From assembly GCA_963788965.1 (NCBI GenBank), contig CAWBIK010000006.1, positions 1,674,001-1,738,000 on the forward strand: a stretch of 64,000 bases of DNA. Direction: 5' to 3'. Position numbers and translations under genes: made by a program. This stretch comes from QHXQ01 sp963788965. GTDB lineage: Bacteria > Acidobacteriota > Blastocatellia > Pyrinomonadales > Pyrinomonadaceae. The notes beneath the pieces were generated by a model that saw only the letters and a list, made by a program, of their open reading frames with translations, did no database searches and was not told where the DNA came from. Below, piece after piece: positions 63,175-64,000 of the stretch (position 1 is the first letter of the stretch; each line of letters begins with the position of its first letter).

Positions 63175-64000
63175 CTATATCTCTTCAAAGAAGACGCGCG
63201 GCAGTTGCATGCCGTAGACCTTCAAGCGTTCGGCGAAGCGCGGGCGCACGCCTGTGGGGCGGAAGCGACCGATGACGCGCCCGTCTTTGTCCATGCCCTT
63301 GCGCTCGAACTGGAAGATTTCCTGCATCGTGATCGTCTCGCCTTCCATCCCTGTGATCTCGGAGATGGAAGTGACGCGGCGTGTGCCGTCCGACAAACGC
63401 GCGGCTTGAATCACGAGGTTGAGGGCCGACGCGATCTGTTGTCGCATGGCGCGATCAGAGAGGCGCATGCCGGTCATCTGAATCATCGTCTCAAGCCGGG
63501 CCAGCGCGTCGCGCGGCGTGTTGGCGTGAACGGTCGTGAGCGAGCCGTCGTGCCCTGTGTTCATAGCTTGCAGCATGTCTATCGCTTCGCCGCCGCGCAC
63601 TTCGCCGATGACGATGCGGTCCGGGCGCATACGCAAAGCGTTCTTAACGAGATCGCGCTGCGAGACTTCGCCGCGCCCTTCGATGTTGGGCGGGCGCGTC
63701 TCAAGCCGGACGACGTGCGGCTGCTGCAACTGTAGTTCGGCCGAGTCTTCAATCGTGACGATGCGCTGGTCTTCGGGGATGTAAGCGGAGAGCGCGTTGA
63801 GTAAGGTCGTCTTGCCCGCGCCCGTGCCGCCGGAGATGAGCACGTTAAGACGTGCGCGCACGCACATCTCGAACATATCGGCAATGTCTTTGGTGACCGC
63901 GCCGATCTCGATCAGCTTGTGCATCCGCAACGGCTCTGCGCCGAAGCGGCGGATCGAAAGCACGGGGCCGTCCAACGCGAGCGGCGGGATGATCGCGTTG
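63175..64000 (-). CDS. tadA: Tad pilus ATPase TadA/CpaF (partial, N-terminus outside the window)
   Basis: At least 275 residues in frame up to the right edge, where NAIIPPLALDGPVLSIRRF is already inside the conserved CpaF region. Walker A is ISGGTGAGKTTLLNAL, the Asp box RIVTIEDSAELQL, Walker B DRIVIGEVRGGEAIDML, cut here to IVIGEVRGGEA, and the His box GSLTTVHANTPRDALARLE. It is a hexameric secretion ATPase that powers Flp pilus assembly. It is the first visible gene of the tad operon. Confidence 0.95.
   Translation of the reverse strand, partial: NAIIPPLALDGPVLSIRRFGAEPLRMHKLIEIGAVTKDIADMFEMCVRARLNVLISGGTGAGKTTLLNALSAYIPEDQRIVTIEDSAELQLQQPHVVRLETRPPNIEGRGEVSQRDLVKNALRMRPDRIVIGEVRGGEAIDMLQAMNTGHDGSLTTVHANTPRDALARLETMIQMTGMRLSDRAMRQQIASALNLVIQAARLSDGTRRVTSISEITGMEGETITMQEIFQFERKGMDKDGRVIGRFRPTGVRPRFAERLKVYGMQLPRVFFEEI

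Overview
The window looks like chromosome of a high-GC Gram-negative-type bacterium, most likely an Acidobacteriota member of the Blastocatellia kind. This is inferred from two VWFA-related secreted proteins of the acidobacterial type, a delta-60-repeat/Calx-beta/DUF4214 giant protein, the dense small palindromic intergenic repeats and the his, nuo and tad gene families. No 16S gene is present, so the placement is not proven. No prophage, transposase or CRISPR array was seen.

Layout. 1-3.9 kb: rpmE, a DUF1385 membrane protein, prfA and a histidine phosphatase. 4-8.5 kb: two tandem secreted caspase-like proteases. 8.5-10.8 kb: a lipase and a detached nuoAB pair. 11-14.7 kb: the 1253-residue delta-60-repeat protein. 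14.8-22.3 kb: mog, a CoA-binding protein, carB, a VWA protein, two small membrane proteins and a DnaC-like loader. 22.4-34.8 kb: a two-domain MDR/Gfo-Idh oxidoreductase, a cREC-type receiver, an M20 peptidase, YihY, lepB, rnc, a tandem pair of unnamed secreted paralogues and a penicillin-binding protein. 35-40.7 kb: a histidine kinase/NtrC-type regulator pair, two lipoproteins and tRNA-Pro(CGG). 40.8-45.3 kb: DedA, pcm, surE and a radical SAM protein resembling the tetraether/membrane-spanning lipid synthase (Tes) group. 45.7-53.9 kb: a compact histidine operon hisZ-G-D-C-B-H-F-IE-N on the minus strand, without hisA. 54-55.7 kb: a tandem-AP2 protein, a VOC protein and a hemerythrin. 55.8-64 kb: a minus-strand Flp/Tad pilus operon (tadA, tadB, tadC, TPR protein) that runs on into an AAA ATPase, a lytic transglycosylase, a repeat protein and a second VWA protein.

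The most interesting item is upstream of hisZ and too short for ordinary gene calling. A strong promoter is followed by a 27-codon leader peptide with nine histidines among its first 18 residues. Next comes an intrinsic terminator with a T-run directly before hisZ. The sequence just after the last His codon can pair over 10 positions with the 5' arm of that terminator. This is the complete architecture of a ribosome-mediated histidine attenuator.

A caution covers the whole window. At least 14 genes, including essential ones such as rnc, carry single-base insertions or deletions (about 19 in 64 kb), and each is repaired by adding or removing one base. In hisC three insertions cancel and leave a misleadingly open frame. 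This pattern fits uncorrected sequencing or assembly errors better than gene decay. Frameshifted genes are given below as one feature spanning all their parts.
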